64,000 bases of DNA, from the NCBI GenBank assembly GCA_949775045.1, contig OX459100.1, forward strand, positions 19,045,268-19,109,267, in the 5' to 3' direction. Of this stretch, positions 1 to 45,270 are shown in pieces. The translations under genes and the position numbers were made by a program. The first letter of the stretch is position 1. Each line of letters starts with the position of its first letter. The DNA comes from Metridium senile. Lineage: Eukaryota > Cnidaria > Anthozoa > Actiniaria > Metridiidae. The notes under the pieces are model-generated. The model did no database searches. It was not told the origin of the DNA and worked only from the letters and a program-made list of their open reading frames with translations.

Positions 1-269
1 TTCATTGAAGTTTTTCTGTCTTTGAAATTTGTGTCCCACCTGTCTTAGGATGCTGACTTAGAAGTTTGTGTGGACTTGGAATTTTATCACTTGTAAATTT
101 TGTGGTCTTTGTTTATTTTCTACTTCTGTTATTTACTGCCGTGTTGTCTTTTTTACTGCTGTGTTGTCTTTGTTATTTGCGTTCAATAAAGTTTGACTCT
201 GAAATTTTGTGTTTGTTTTTTAATGTATTCCATCTCTATAGGGTACACGCCCTATTGACTTTTAAAAAA
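1..269. other. Non-coding, nothing recognised
   Basis: This is AT-rich sequence with an open frame of about 100 codons from 66 that has hydrophobic low-complexity composition and no family resemblance. I see no gene or RNA here. Confidence 0.4.
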
Positions 270-2645
270 AATACCTCCCCGAGGCCCCACCAGCACCAAG
301 TCTCACCACCCCACAGGCCAGATCCTTTAGTAGGCCCACTGCCCCGACTAGAGCCATGTTATAAGGCCAAAACCAGCAAACTTTAGACTGCCCTGATACT
401 GAAGACTGACTGCATAAGTGCCAAACCCCCACTCACCACAGACCCCATGGGGGGACTCTGTTGTCACCCAAGCCAGCACTTAGGTGAGGGTCAATGTGAA
501 TGCGAGTCGCAAGTGATCCTACCGCACCACCCACTGGTTATGCATGACAGTGATGCGCTGTGTAATCAATAGGCCATTGCTTAGCAACATTCAGACTCCT
601 CTGCATTAAGTATTGATTATCAAATCTGACACTTAAGAAGACTAACAAGTATTTCCAAGATAACAAATTGGGATAAGTGTGAAGGTCGAATCTGATAAGG
701 CACATCTACCACCATGCAATTCAATTTGAAAAACTCTAATGACTATATTTAGTTAATTATCTTTGCCACCATATTGAATCTTAAGTCTCGAATTATTTAG
801 CCTAGATACCATCTTCAATTGTTTAACTTGGCAGCCATTTTGAATAACTTCACCTTGACGCCATTTTGAATTGATTAACCAAGGTGTCATTTTGAATAAC
901 TTAGACACCATTTTGAATTGATTAGCCTATACACCATCTTGAATAAATTAAACTAGACATCATTTTGAATTGATTAAAAGCCAATTTGAATTTTAAATGA
1001 CTTTAAGATGGCTGCCATAAGCATGTTACATAGTGCAATATAAGGCATCAAATAATAATGAAAATAACAAAGCCAATTCTTGAACATCTCGCTGCAGTTT
1101 ACCGTCTCTGTTAGGAGACAATTTCCAAGAGAATTGCACCATGTAACATGCAAAAATGCTGAAGTTTGTTTAGTAGAAATGGTGGCAAAATGTAGAAAAA
1201 AGTTTAAAGTTATTTTAAATCAATCCTAAGATAAGTTTTTTCACCAGCAAAGAAACCGCAATAAATATATTTTGTAAGGCCGTAATAATTGACTCAAAAA
1301 GGCCGCAATAAATGTTTTGTGTAAGGCCATAATTAATGTCTTCATATGGCCATATAATTTAATTTGTAAACATGATTTTTTGGTAGTGTACATATTAAAT
1401 TTATACAGATACCGAGATGGCTTTTCAAGGTACTAGTTTGTAGTTGTTATAGTACATTATGTATTTCAAGCAATTAATTGTAAGAGGTATAGTCTTTCAT
1501 CTCTTGTTGTATAGTATTCAGAGGTTTGGTGTTTTTACCCTTTCTTTCACAGGTCACCTTTTACCTCACATAATTGCATTTTGATTTTTTTTTAACAAAG
1601 TTGATTGATTTTTTTTACAATTTGTAAGCCATCTATTATTAATAGTATCCTCGGCTGATAGAGAAGAACTTTTTATTTTTGTTTGTTTTGATAGTCGTTG
1701 AAATAATCAATAAAGACAGTATAGCCTTTATTGAAGAAATGTGGCTGTTTGAATCAATATTCAGTTGCAAATTTCAAATCAATTTTTGAAGACCTTAGTT
1801 AAAAGTATGATACGTCCGATTGATTGAACAGAATTACGGAATTATTTTTGCATTTGTAACATTGCTTCCCGGTTGGAAAGTTTTTGTAGTACAGAAGTAG
1901 AAGTACAGATACAAGTTGTTTTCTGTTATCGGAGAAGATCATGACAGTATTTTATCAATAATATTTGTGTCATGAGAATCAAATCAGTTTTAAATAATTC
2001 TGTACTTTCATTTCAATAATTTTTCTTCAATCAAGTGTCATATAGTTTTCTGTTGTAAACTTTGTAATGTTATCAAATATTCCTATAGAGTGCAGTTTCA
2101 AATGTTAAACGAAATTTAAGTTTAGTAGTTAAGGAACTGAGGTCTTCTCTTTGCTGGTGAAAAAACTTCAATTGAATTGCAATCCTGCGATAGAGGCCGT
2201 TTTACCAGTTGCCAACAACACCGCACCGACAATGTTATCCCAGAAAAGGTTCAAGTTAGTCTTCCATGTCAGTTTGATAATCACTTATATTAGAGAAGTC
2301 TGAATGAAGCATCACTCTAAGCCTACCAATTACCCAGCCCATCACTGCCATACACACCAGTGAATGGTGGGGCAGGATCACCCAAGACTCACATTCACAT
2401 CGACCCTCACCTTTTTTGGCTGACTTGGATGACATCAGAGTTCCTCCATGGAGTCTGCAGTGAGCAAAGGTCTGGCACTCATACAGTCAGTCTTCAGTAT
2501 CAGGGCAGTCCTCATTTAGCTAGTCAAGGCCAAATGTCTAGGCTCTGTCAGGAACAGCGGGACCTACCGTTTTTGGATCTTTATTGGCCTGTTGTGGGGT
2601 GGCTTCTCTTTGGTGCTGGCAGGACCTCGTGGGAGGTATGAAGTT
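270..2645. repeat. Inverted-repeat pair (about 330-bp arms 270-600 and 2310-2645)
   Basis: The sequence from about 270 to 600 reappears in reverse complement, with moderate divergence, at about 2310-2645. Both are noticeably richer in GC than the 1.7 kb between them. The arrangement could be a large foldback element or two separate insertions in opposite orientation. The 93-codon frame starting at 2360 lies wholly inside the right arm and looks spurious. The interval 1015-2310 is AT-rich with nothing else recognised. Confidence 0.6.
760..1015. repeat. Degenerate tandem repeat with CCATTTTGAAT core, about 6 copies
   Basis: Copies of CCATTTTGAATTGATTA or a close variant recur every 40-50 bp. 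The last unit before 1020 reads AAGATGGCTGCC on the plus strand. In reverse complement the core resembles AAAATGG/AAGATGG. I do not know the family. Confidence 0.55.
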
Positions 2646-2672
2646 TATTTGATATTTGTTTCCTCTATAACA

Positions 2673-2834
2673 ATAGATACAGGAGAGTGTCCATAGGCCA
2701 AGATCAAAAAGCTAAGCCTGCAAATCGGATTGCATCCATCAAATAGGCATTTACAACGCCCCCTATAACATATCCACTTGACCTCAAACATGACAAAGTC
2801 CTGTAGTAGGACACTCTCCTGTATCTATTGTTAG
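2673..2834. mobile_element. MITE with about 22-bp terminal inverted repeats
   Basis: The left end has CAATAGATACAGGAGAGTGT and the right end its exact reverse complement, enclosing about 160 bp with no coding capacity. The layout is that of a non-autonomous DNA transposon. Confidence 0.75.
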
Positions 2835-3236
2835 GGACTGGAGGACTGGCATCTATCATAATAACTTTGTCTATAATACATGTCTGCCTCACACATTACA
2901 GTGTTAAGAGACAATAAATGGCTTTTTTGAGCCAAAAACTATCCTAAGCCAGCCCCCCAGCCCAAAAATATCCTAGACTTGGTCCTAGATTTATGGAGTG
3001 CAGTCCTAACGAAATCTAGAGACTACATCTAAATGACTGCACTCCATTTCTCTCATTATTTCATTCATTTTCTTTTCACTCATTCATTTCTCTCGTATCT
3101 AGTTCTGCATCCTTGGAACATCTTGGTAATCATTTTAGTACTTGGCAGACCTTTATAACCTGTAAAAATACAAGAAAGAAATCATGTCAACAAAATTAAT
3201 GTGTTGTCTGTATTAATTACTATAATAGTCCTTTAC

Positions 3237-3376
3237 ATAGTTCTGTTCAGTGACCATGAATGACAGTTCCAAGTCAAGGTTTGAGTTGCTGCGCATGATA
3301 AATTATAGTTTTGCTATGCGCAGCAACTGGAACCTCGAATTGTAACCATTAATCATGGTCACTGAATGGAACTGAA
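3237..3376. mobile_element. Palindromic MITE (140 bp)
   Basis: Arms around TTCAGTGACCATGA and TCATGGTCACTGAA face each other, and a second pairing (GTTGCTGCGCA / TGCGCAGCAAC) occurs at the centre. The palindrome is almost complete and has no ORF. A small separate hairpin (GGAGTGCAGTC/GACTGCACTCC) lies just upstream at about 2994-3050. Confidence 0.7.
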
Positions 3377-3425
3377 AAGGTCTGTTTAGTTTGAAAGCTG
3401 TTTGCTTATTACTATTCAGACTTGC

Positions 3426-3632
3426 AATTCTACTGTTTTGTTTACTACGGTTTTTGACTTTCTGTGAACTCAGACATGGCAACGGCTAGTTGTAAAATAC
3501 GTATTTCACTGCTGTCAATCAAGGATTTAAAAGGTACCGACTAAATTAGATTTGATTGACGGCAGCTAAACATGTATTTCACAACAAGCCGTGGGAATGT
3601 CTGAGTTTGCAGAAAGTCGAAAAACCACAGTA
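3426..3632. mobile_element. Palindromic element, first copy of a two-copy family
   Basis: The arms start with a CTACTGTTTTG.. / ..CACAGTAAC-like end and contain AACTCAGACAT and its mirror ATGTCTGAGTT. A related palindrome lies at 48697-48838 with the same ACTCAGACATTCC and CAGAAAGACAAAAACTGCAGTA signatures. It is non-coding. Confidence 0.65.
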
Positions 3633-3901
3633 ACAGATTTTGTGCCTTTTCTCTGCAGAAAAAGAATGAATTATTAGGTAATGAAGTATTTACTTACAAG
3701 TCTGCCTTGTTGTAGATCAGCTGTGGTATAATATATAGTGTTGGTGACATTTACATGGGTCAAGCTATTGACAAAATAAAAGAGAACTGTTAAAATACTG
3801 CAATAAACAAATAATAAAAAAATTATGATAACATTTTTTACGGTGTTACAAATTTCATTCTATTACCTATCGTTTATATCAAACACAGACGCAGCCTATA
3901 C

Positions 3902-4747
3902 CACAGGGAGCCCGGCTTTTTGTCGTTTCTTTTCATTTTTTTCTCTCTCTTTATTTACGCTAATAATACGCTATATTATGTTTGCATCGGGATTCCTGTG
4001 GTATGAAACAGTTCCGACGTATCGTTTAACATGATGATGTAATTAACAGTAACTTGATAGGAGGATAAACTCTTATCTGTAACGCACTCTCTAGTATCAG
4101 TCAATAATTGAGAAGGGCCGAAACAACTGCTAGATTATCTTAACAGCACCACCGCTACTTGCCCTGACCAGCTATTTTTAGCGACTCTCTATTCGTGACA
4201 CAATCCATCTAACAACGCAAAGTAAACCGTAAAAGTAAAAACTTGAATAACAAAATCCACGATCATAAATCAGGAGTTCTTACTCGTCTAAGAATAAAAA
4301 TAATTTAACGGCTTAGTTAAGTTTCGTAACTCCTCGGTCAGGGCAACTAGCGGTGAACATGTAACTAAAACTCAACTTTTAAATATTGCTGCATAGCATC
4401 GTATCATTTCAGATTTCCCCAAATTTGAACATCCTAACATAAAGTATGTTTAGTACACAAACGTTTGGAGGCTTTATAATAATGAAAGAATGCTTAAAAC
4501 ATTTTATATATGAGTTTTAATTGAGGCATCTAGCAGTTGTTTCAGCCCTTCTATACATTAACGGTTACTAGCGAGTGCGTTACAGATAAGAGTATAATCC
4601 TCCTATCGAGTTACTGTTAATTGCATCAATACGTCGGAACTGTCTCATATCACAGGAATCCCGATGCAAACATAATATAGCGTATTATTAGGGTAAATAA
4701 AGAGAGAGAAAAAAGAAAAGAAACGACAAAAAGCCGGGCTCCCTGTG
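3902..4747. mobile_element. 846-bp inverted-repeat element with 7-bp target duplication CCTATAC
   Basis: The element begins CACAGGGAGCCCGG and ends CCGGGCTCCCTGTG. The inverted arms are about 240 bp each. It interrupts a Penelope-like repeat: CCTATAC occurs at 3895-3901 and again at 4748-4754, and removing the element plus one CCTATAC restores the usual repeat sequence. The centre (about 4150-4500) is AT-rich and non-coding. A superfamily cannot be assigned from the ends alone. Confidence 0.85.
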
Positions 4748-5035
4748 CCTATACTAGTTTACTCACTAGTTTCCATTTAAGTAAAGTTAAGTCAACATTT
4801 TTACGGTGTTACAAATTTCATTCTATTACCTATCGTTTATATCAAACATAAATATTGAGCACAATGAAGAAACAGTTTGACTTAACTTTACTGACATTTT
4901 GAGCTTTAGCCCTTCGTTGGAGTTGCTTTTACTCCGACAAAGGGCTAAAGCTCGAAACTTCAGTAAAGTGAACTCAACATTTTACATGTTACAAATTTCA
5001 TTATATTACCTAATATCGTAAATAATAAAAAAGTT
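4748..5035. repeat. Penelope-like repeat with hammerhead-type palindrome
   Basis: The sequence carries the family signature (ACGGTGTTACAAATTTCATT, CTATCGTTTATATCAAACA) and an inverted pair of the GGGCTAAAGCTC block at about 4885-4975. On the plus strand the order is TTTACT (4928), CCGACAA, hairpin GGGC-TAAA-GCTC, GAAAC, TTC, AGTAAA, which resembles a hammerhead ribozyme with two changes from the consensus core. Confidence 0.65.
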
Positions 5036-5394
5036 TGATTAACTGTGTCTTCATTGGAATGTTTTCGCATAACCCACTTTTAAACATGCAAATGAGTATA
5101 TGTGTACAATAACATGCTAATGAGGTGTGTGTGTAGCTATTTGCTTTAGTAAGTCGTGCTCTCGGCTTAAATTATCAAAATAAAACATGAGTGATTTCAG
5201 ATAAGAACATTGAATGTAAATTAAATCAGTGGTTTGTGGCTCAAGGTAAAAAAAGCTACATGCACACCACATTTCTATGTTATTTTACACATGCTCATTT
5301 GCATTGTAATAGGGGGTTATACAAATACTTTCTATTGTGTTGCAGTTTTTTGTTCCTATTATACCTACCATAATGTCATTTGAATGTTTGTCCT

Positions 5395-5640
5395 TGGTTG
5401 ACCATTGTTGTTGTTTTATGTTGTATTGGTATGGTCAGCCATTATCAACATGGTTTTACTGTATATATCAGTAGTGCATCTGGAAGGTTGTGCTGCATGC
5501 TTTGAATGGTTGCCCTGGGCTGACTATTGTTGTTGCTTTATGTTGTATTGGTATGGTCAGCCATTATCAACATGGTTTTACTGTATATATCAGTAGTGCA
5601 TCTGCAAGGTTGTGCTGCATGCTTTGTACAACTGCATGTC
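5395..5640. repeat. Two-copy tandem duplication, 121-bp unit
   Basis: The sequence beginning ACCATTGTTGTTGTTTTATG at 5401 recurs at 5522 with few changes, including TTGTATTGGTATGGTCAGCC and the ATATCAGTAGTGCATCTG block. It is non-coding. Flanking DNA from 5036 to 5394 and 5641 to 6340 is AT-rich with nothing recognised. Confidence 0.75.
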
Positions 5641-6339
5641 TGCAGTCACATAATGTACATCTTTGAAGCCTGGAAAGTACAAATAAACAACTATTAAAGA
5701 CAGTGAAAAAACTTGACAATCTACCAATAAACAAGTTAATAAGAATTTTATTTTATAAATCGTCGTTTATATGAGCTAAAACAGTAATTATTTGGTTCCA
5801 ATAATATGGTAATTCCAAGCAGAACAACAACACTTCACTCGTGTCACAAAACATCGCTCAAACTCGCTACTTTTTCAACTTCCTTACCATTAAATAGCTT
5901 CCGTAGGTTCTTTGGACATTTAGTATTACATCTAGAGTAGATTTCAGAAGATTTCTGGCTTTTTTAAGGTAAAAATTAAGCATTTTTTTAGCTTCTCCTC
6001 CATGTTTTGCTTTTCTGCACGTGCAAGACGTGACAACTAGTCACGTGATAAAAGACTGGGAACTAGTATCCCGAGGATGACCCGTATAACTCCATAACAT
6101 CCCGCTTTAATCCCGCGAAAAAGGAACCGTTAAAAATCATTAAAATCAAATCAAGAAATTTTCAAAATAGAAAAACTACTTTTTACTTTACTTTGTACTG
6201 AGCATTTAACAGGAAAATATCATTTTTCCTCAAGAAGAAAATGAAATATAAACAGTGCTACAACGCTTGCGAATTTTCACATTTATCCGCACTTTTTGAG
6301 AAAACGCGATAAAAATAATGTATAAGGTTGGGGCTAGGT

Positions 6340-6565
6340 TCAAGATTTTAGACTAATTTGCATTAGGGTTTGTGTCTTTGGTTAGGGTTAGCTAAGGGTT
6401 AGGGTTAGTAATCCTAACACAAACCCTAATGCAAATGAAGTCAATCCAAAAATTTGTCCTAATGCTAACCCTAACCTAAAACACCAACCCTAATGCAAAT
6501 GAAGTCAATCCTAAAACTTGCTCTAATACTAACCCTAACCTAAAACACTAACCCTAATGCAAATG
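6340..6565. repeat. Interstitial telomere-like repeat block
   Basis: TTAGGG-type runs (GGTTAGGGTTAGCTAAGGGT) meet the reverse-strand form CTAACCCTAACC. Three copies of an approximately 60-bp unit contain CCCTAATGCAAATG. The block is degenerate and short, so it is interstitial rather than a chromosome end. Confidence 0.6.
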
Positions 6566-6742
6566 AGATCTTAACTTTAAGACTAAATTGTTGCACTAAG
6601 AGGAGTGCAAGTATGGGATTGCTTGCGATATGTACCTATTTAAGGAAGTTGCGCCTTTACGGAAAAATACCTCCTTACGCAATTGACTGCTTACACAAAC
6701 TATGCCTTTACTCAAGGTATATCCTCTCGCGGAAATTGCACG

Positions 6743-7692
6743 TTTACGCAAAAGTTCAGCAATAAGGTAACGTTTTTGTACTTTACGTAGCGTTATTACT
6801 GCGTATTTAGTGCTGTCATTATATCACGTACCTTTGAGGAATGTGTATGAAGTTCGTCCGTCCGTCTTTCGCTTACGTAGTACAGCGAGAAAGAGGGCAA
6901 GTGACACCGAGTAGTTTGTTTATATGTGTATAAAGCTGTGGAGTGATTGGCTAATCGGTCTCCATGGGAATATGACGTCACAATGGGGTTGGAACTATCC
7001 TTTATTATATTTCAATGGATGTAAAAGCAGAATAAGATAGGAGTGACGTAAACAAGCCATAAACAACACTGATTTTACGCACAAAGTTTTTTATTCATTT
7101 ATACATAGCATTATTATACAATTGTATTCGTACCTCCCCTCCCACAGTAAAAACATTGTTAACTAAAAATAAATGGATTACAAAAGGTTTTGGAATTTAG
7201 ACATATTTATTTATTTACGCAAAAGTTCAGCAATAAGGTAACGTTTTTGTACTTTACGTAGCGTTATTACTGCGTATTTAGTGCTGTCATTATATCACGT
7301 ACCTTTGAGGAATGTGTATGAAGTTCGTCCGTCCGTCTTTCGCTTACGTAGTGCAGCGAGAAAGAGGGCAAGTGACACCGAGTAGTTTGTTTATATGTGT
7401 ATAAAGCTGTGAAGTGATTGGCTAATCGGTCTCCATGGGAATATGACGTCACAATGGGGTTGGAACGATCCTTTATTGTTATATTTCAATGGGTGTAAAA
7501 GCAGAATAAGATAGGAGTGACGTAAACAAGCCATAAACAACACTGATTTTATGCACAAAGTTTTTTATTCATTTATACATAGCATTATTATACAATTGTA
7601 TTTGTCCCTCCCCTCCCACAGTAAAAACATTGTTAACTAAAAATAAATGGATTACAAAAGGTTTTGGAATTTAGACATATTTATTTATTTAC
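6743..7692. repeat. Two-copy tandem duplication with 471-bp period
   Basis: Positions 6743-7213 and 7214-about 7690 are nearly identical, differing at a handful of bases. The identical 61-codon frames on the minus strand (6796-6981, 7267-7452) are consequences of the duplication and resemble no known protein. Confidence 0.85.
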
Positions 7693-8269
7693 ACATTGTG
7701 CAATCGTTTTATAGCAGGTTTTTTATATTATTAGAAAACGTTCCTGTCAGTGACTATCACAAGCAATGAAACTGGCATTGTCAGTGATGCAGCTCACTCT
7801 TTGAGACCGTTCAATCTTTATCAGGAGGGGAGGAGTAGGGAGTTGTGATTTTGATTAATAATGGGTGAAAAAAATGACCATCAAAGGGGGTGGGTAGGAG
7901 AAATAATGAAATATTTTAAGGGAATTTATGCTAATGAACATGAAATAGATTAGGGGGACATGTGAAGAATTGTACCAACATTTTGTGGGGGTAAGTAAAA
8001 GTTTAGCAAAAATGCCAGCCTCTCTGCCAATAAAAAACGAGTGGTCCTAAATAAAAAAATCCTGCTAAATCAGTATGTACATTCGCATTATAAGATAACT
8101 TCAAGTTGTTGTTGAGAAAGCCCAAATTATATGGCTTGCTTCTCAGCAAGACCACTACATTATATAGCAACAATGCTTGGTTTTAGTTATTGTCTGTGAA
8201 AGAACTTAACCTACACGAAGATTTGAGTTCCAGTTTCAAGGAAAACTTATGGCTTTCTCAACAATAACC
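7693..8269. other. DHX38 downstream region, nothing recognised
   Basis: This is unique-looking AT-rich DNA. A weak inverted pair (TGTTGTTGAGAAAGCC near 8105 and GGCTTTCTCAACAATAA near 8250) lies just beyond the likely DHX38 poly(A) site. I find no gene or RNA. Confidence 0.4.
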
Positions 8270-8275
8270 TTTATT
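8270..8275 (-). terminator. DHX38: Probable DHX38 polyadenylation signal AATAAA
   Basis: AATAAA on the minus strand lies about 60 nt past the stop codon at 8336-8338. It is the first canonical hexamer downstream. The position fits a short 3' UTR, but cleavage cannot be confirmed from sequence alone. Confidence 0.5.
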
Positions 8276-8335
8276 AAATAAGTTGTATACATGTATGCCT
8301 TAAGATCAGAGACCAGGAGTGACTACAGCGTAAGT

Positions 8336-35952
<27,617 letters not shown>

Positions 35953-36330
35953 AATGGAAATTTAGGAAAGCAAGTCTTGGAAGAAACGCACAACCAACGT
36001 AAATTAAAGAAACGATGTCCACAAAATCAGCTGAATTTCTCCACTCTACGCCAAAAATACCAATTCTCACAGCCAATACAATAAGCCAAGACGTCAATGA
36101 TTAGATATTTTCACCTAAAAAGCAAAAAATAACTCCTAGTTTTTCAAATATTTGATGCGCAAACTTAGCAAAAATCGCAAATTTACGATCGATCTGGCAG
36201 CCATCTTGAATTGTGGTAGAGCGCATGTGTGGTAGATTATTCCGCTGAGCTCAGCATGACCACAGGTAGCCCAATCCAATATTTCCACTCTAAACGTGTC
36301 GTATGATTTACGTATATCCACTTTATTGGC
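35953..36330 (-). promoter_or_regulatory. DHX38: DHX38 5' flank with a CAAGATGGCTGCC (YY1-like) site
   Basis: This is the sequence immediately upstream of the DHX38 ATG. It contains CAAGATGGCTGCC on the minus strand at 36208-36196, a near match to the YY1 consensus AAGATGGCGGC, about 245 nt before the start codon. No TATA box is evident at a typical spacing. The site also contains an ATG opening a 22-codon frame that ends before the real start, so if it is transcribed it would be an upstream ORF. Promoter function is inferred from position. Confidence 0.4.
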
Positions 36331-38400
36331 TAAAAGCTAAGTCCTTGGTTTATTAATATGGTAATAATTAATGATGATGATTGTTTCAATAATTACAATA
36401 TAAAAAAGATTTCTCATTAGACTAAGCGTGCATAGAGGAATTTAACACTGTGCGCTGCATGTTAATTAGCCTTTGAAATAAACACGTTATGTCACGCTCG
36501 TTGTAGTAAATTTTCATTCGGCGGGCGCTACTTTCGTACTTCAACTTCGGCGCTACTTTTAAAAACGTTCTTTTCTATGGATTTGACTGAAATTTTGCAA
36601 CATTATTAACTATATATCTAAAACTGTATTGCAAAGATATCACTCATTTTCGTTTGTTCTTTTGTGAGTTATACGCAATTGTGATCGTAGTTATGAAAGA
36701 GTGAAAACGTCAAGCAAAACTTCATTTTAATAAAAAGCTCGATCTCTGCATTACCTACATATTAACCAGAGCTTTCCGCAGGGAGTTTAAATGGAGGTCC
36801 AAGGAAACATTCTGCAGTATTACAATCATAATTTGTGCATCCTATGAAATGTTATGACCGCTTATATTTACACACGAACAAAATACACATTTAAATGTTT
36901 TCGTGATTTATTCGTTATCGAACAGATAACTTTTCTTCAAACTTTCCCAATTGATGTGCTTAATGGGGCAGTTTATAGCACATTTATTGGTTTTTCGCAA
37001 TCAGCTCAAATTCAAAAGATATTTAAGAAAAAACATTTTACAAAAAAGTTGTTTATCGTTGCTATGGAAACTTTGATTAGCATAATTAAAACATCATTCG
37101 AAACTTTCATCCAAGACTGTCATTTGGTAAAAAATTCACATTCATGGGGCGAAGGTAAGATCATGTAATTGCGAATTCAAAAAGGGATGTGTGCGCCATT
37201 CAAAACTACCTCGAGCCACCTTAAGTTTCACTGACGCGGCGTATGTTGATTTCACTGGCCGTTTTACTACACGTGGAACAGCTGATTGTTGCAACTCCCT
37301 AAGTTCCAGGGCGTTCGGGAGCTACCACAGGAACCCCAGTGCCCCGGGGAACTCTTGTGAAATAAGCGATATTAAAATGAAACAAACAAAAGCAATTAAG
37401 CTTTCTTTTTCATTTATTCTTCGATTTCTTTCCGTTAACTAAATGATGACTAATCCGTGAAGTCGATTCAGGAGCTACCACAGGAACTCCAATATCCCGG
37501 GGAACCCTTGTGATGAACGAAACAAAAAAACAAGCTTTCTTTTTTCATTCATTCTTCTATTTCTTTCTATCAATGTCTAATCCGTAAAGTCTATTCAGAA
37601 TGGCGATTTTGGCCTCATCCGCGCTTTCCCGACAGAAAACCTAACTCGTGCTCGCAAAAAAGACCAGAACGCGTCCCTAGACTGGGCTATAAAAGGAGTA
37701 AATGCTTGCTCTAGCAAAACACCTGGTTTTACGATATTCAATGATGATAGATGGTTTAATAAAGTGTAAATCTAAGCGTGATCTATTGGCGCGTATGAAT
37801 CGGAATATATCATCTTTAAAAACTACTTAAAAAATAAATAAAGCAAGTCACATCATAATGATTGTATTCATTGTTTTTAATTTGTTTTTCTATTTCTCTT
37901 CAATTAAATATGAATACTTAAAATATTCTTAATTGCTGTTAAAATGAATGTAAATTTCTAATATTTTGTAACCACATCCTGCCATATATACCTAAACTAT
38001 CTGCCCTCTAATACTAATAATGTCCATAATGTCCTAAACGTCAGTAAGTTCACCTATTTTCACACGATGTATAAGTTACTTTTGGTACCTTGTTTGTTTA
38101 CCTAGAAAAACCGTATTATAATCTGTTCATGGCAATGAGGATACTCGAACCGTGAACACACTGACTTTTTCAGGTTATTATTTTCTGGACATTTCTGGAT
38201 ATCCTGTGTCAAAACTTCTAAAAATGAAGCAGTGAATTCAAATACCCTGAGTGTTCATATTAATCTTATTTCTAATTTGTCTGCTTGTCAAGGAACAATG
38301 AGAGTGTTCAACATGTAATCTTATTATATCCCAAAAGCATACGAGAAGATTGTACAATTTTTATATATAATATACTGAAATAGTTCATTTATGATTTAAT
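36331..38400. other. Intergenic DNA between DPM1 and DHX38
   Basis: I find no conserved exon on either strand. A two-copy tandem duplication of about 150 bp (37310-37600) contains GGAGCTACCACAGGAAC and an AAGCTTTCTTTTTCATT block. The 104-codon plus-strand frame at 36854-37168 has no recognisable family. The rest is AT-rich single-copy-looking sequence. Confidence 0.5.
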
Positions 38401-38414
38401 AGTCCTCCTTCACA

Positions 38415-38600
38415 GTTCCCTACGCTATCTTGAAAGGTAGCCGGGCCTTGCATCGAAGCGAGACGGACGTTGAGCTTGCAATGATAGAGACCTTTTAACA
38501 CCTCGTGGGACAATTATTCATGTGTACGTGTCTCTGTCACTGCAATCTCAACGTTCGTCTGGCTTCAAAAATGGCGCAGAGAACTGTTATGTGGACTATT
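38415..38600. mobile_element. Palindromic MITE, CAGTTCCCTRCGC family, copy 1
   Basis: The arms share CTTGAAAGGTAGCC, GCATCGAAGCGAGAC and AACGTT segments with their mirrors, and the right end reads GGCGCAGAGAACTG. A better preserved copy is at 54910-55115. Confidence 0.75.
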
Positions 38601-38693
38601 GTACACCTTTTGTCCAATCGAAAATCGAGTAATTTTGTACAGTATGCTATAATAGCCACTAGATAAAAACAATCAGTTAGTAACTATATTGTT

Positions 38694-38699
38694 TTTAAT
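38694..38699 (-). terminator. DPM1: Possible DPM1 polyadenylation signal ATTAAA
   Basis: The variant hexamer ATTAAA on the minus strand lies 27 nt after the DPM1 stop codon at 38728-38726. No AATAAA is closer. The position is plausible but unproven. Confidence 0.35.
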
Positions 38700-38725
38700 T
38701 CATGGTCTTTTTAGAAATGGTTCTA

Positions 38726-44557
<5,832 letters not shown>

Positions 44558-44819
44558 TCAACAACATATGAAGGAAATTCACTTGAAAGTCCTCAAATTC
44601 ATGAATAATTAATGACCAGAAAACAAAGTTAAGTTAATCACTATCATAACAGCAGCCTTGATATGTAATGATTAGCATAATATTTGATCAAATTTTTTCT
44701 TTGACTTTCTTATCAACACACCTTACCGTCAATTACAAAATTGCTGCACCTCAGGGGTTGGGATAGTAACATATACATAAGTATGTAGACTATGTTTTGT
44801 AAGGAATATAAATGGAAAC

Positions 44820-45270
44820 TAGTGAGTAAACTAGTATAGGCGGCATCACAAAATATGAAACCTTGATCATTTTCCAACACAAACAAGACAATAGAGACTC
44901 AAAATCACTAGGTCACCATATTTTGATTTAATAATAAATAATAATTTAATGATTTATAAAGCGCAGGTTCAATAAAAATTATCACCTGCGCTGTAGTATA
45001 CAATTATCAATATATATAAATGAATAAAATGAAAGATTATAACAATGTAATATAAGAAAAGTGTCATTGTTCCAATAGAGTTTGCTACTATTAAAAACCA
45101 TAAAAAGTAATAATGATATTATAATTATAATAATGATAAGTAAAATTAAATAAATTATTTATAATGCTGTTTAAAATAGTAAGTTTTCAAATGTCGCTTA
45201 AATTTAGTAATAGTGTCCAGTTCTCTGATGTTGATGGCCAGGGCATTCCACAGTTTAGGTATAGGCAATT
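44820..45270. repeat. Repeat scraps between RPL14 and DPM1
   Basis: A Penelope-like fragment (AACTAGTGAGTAAACTAGTA) lies at about 44816-44840. From 44935 a SINE- or LINE-tail-like sequence runs through TTTATAAAGCGCAGGTTC to GATGGCCAGGGCATTCCACA near 45250. No gene lies between 44471 and 45585. Confidence 0.55.

Noticed and set aside
2360..2641. 93-codon frame with GC-rich composition
   Set aside because: It lies wholly within one arm of an inverted-repeat pair, and the other arm does not keep the frame open.
36854..37168. 104-codon plus-strand frame between DPM1 and DHX38
   Set aside because: It has an ordinary AT-rich composition, no family resemblance, and no promoter or splice context. 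Kept as unrecognised non-coding sequence.
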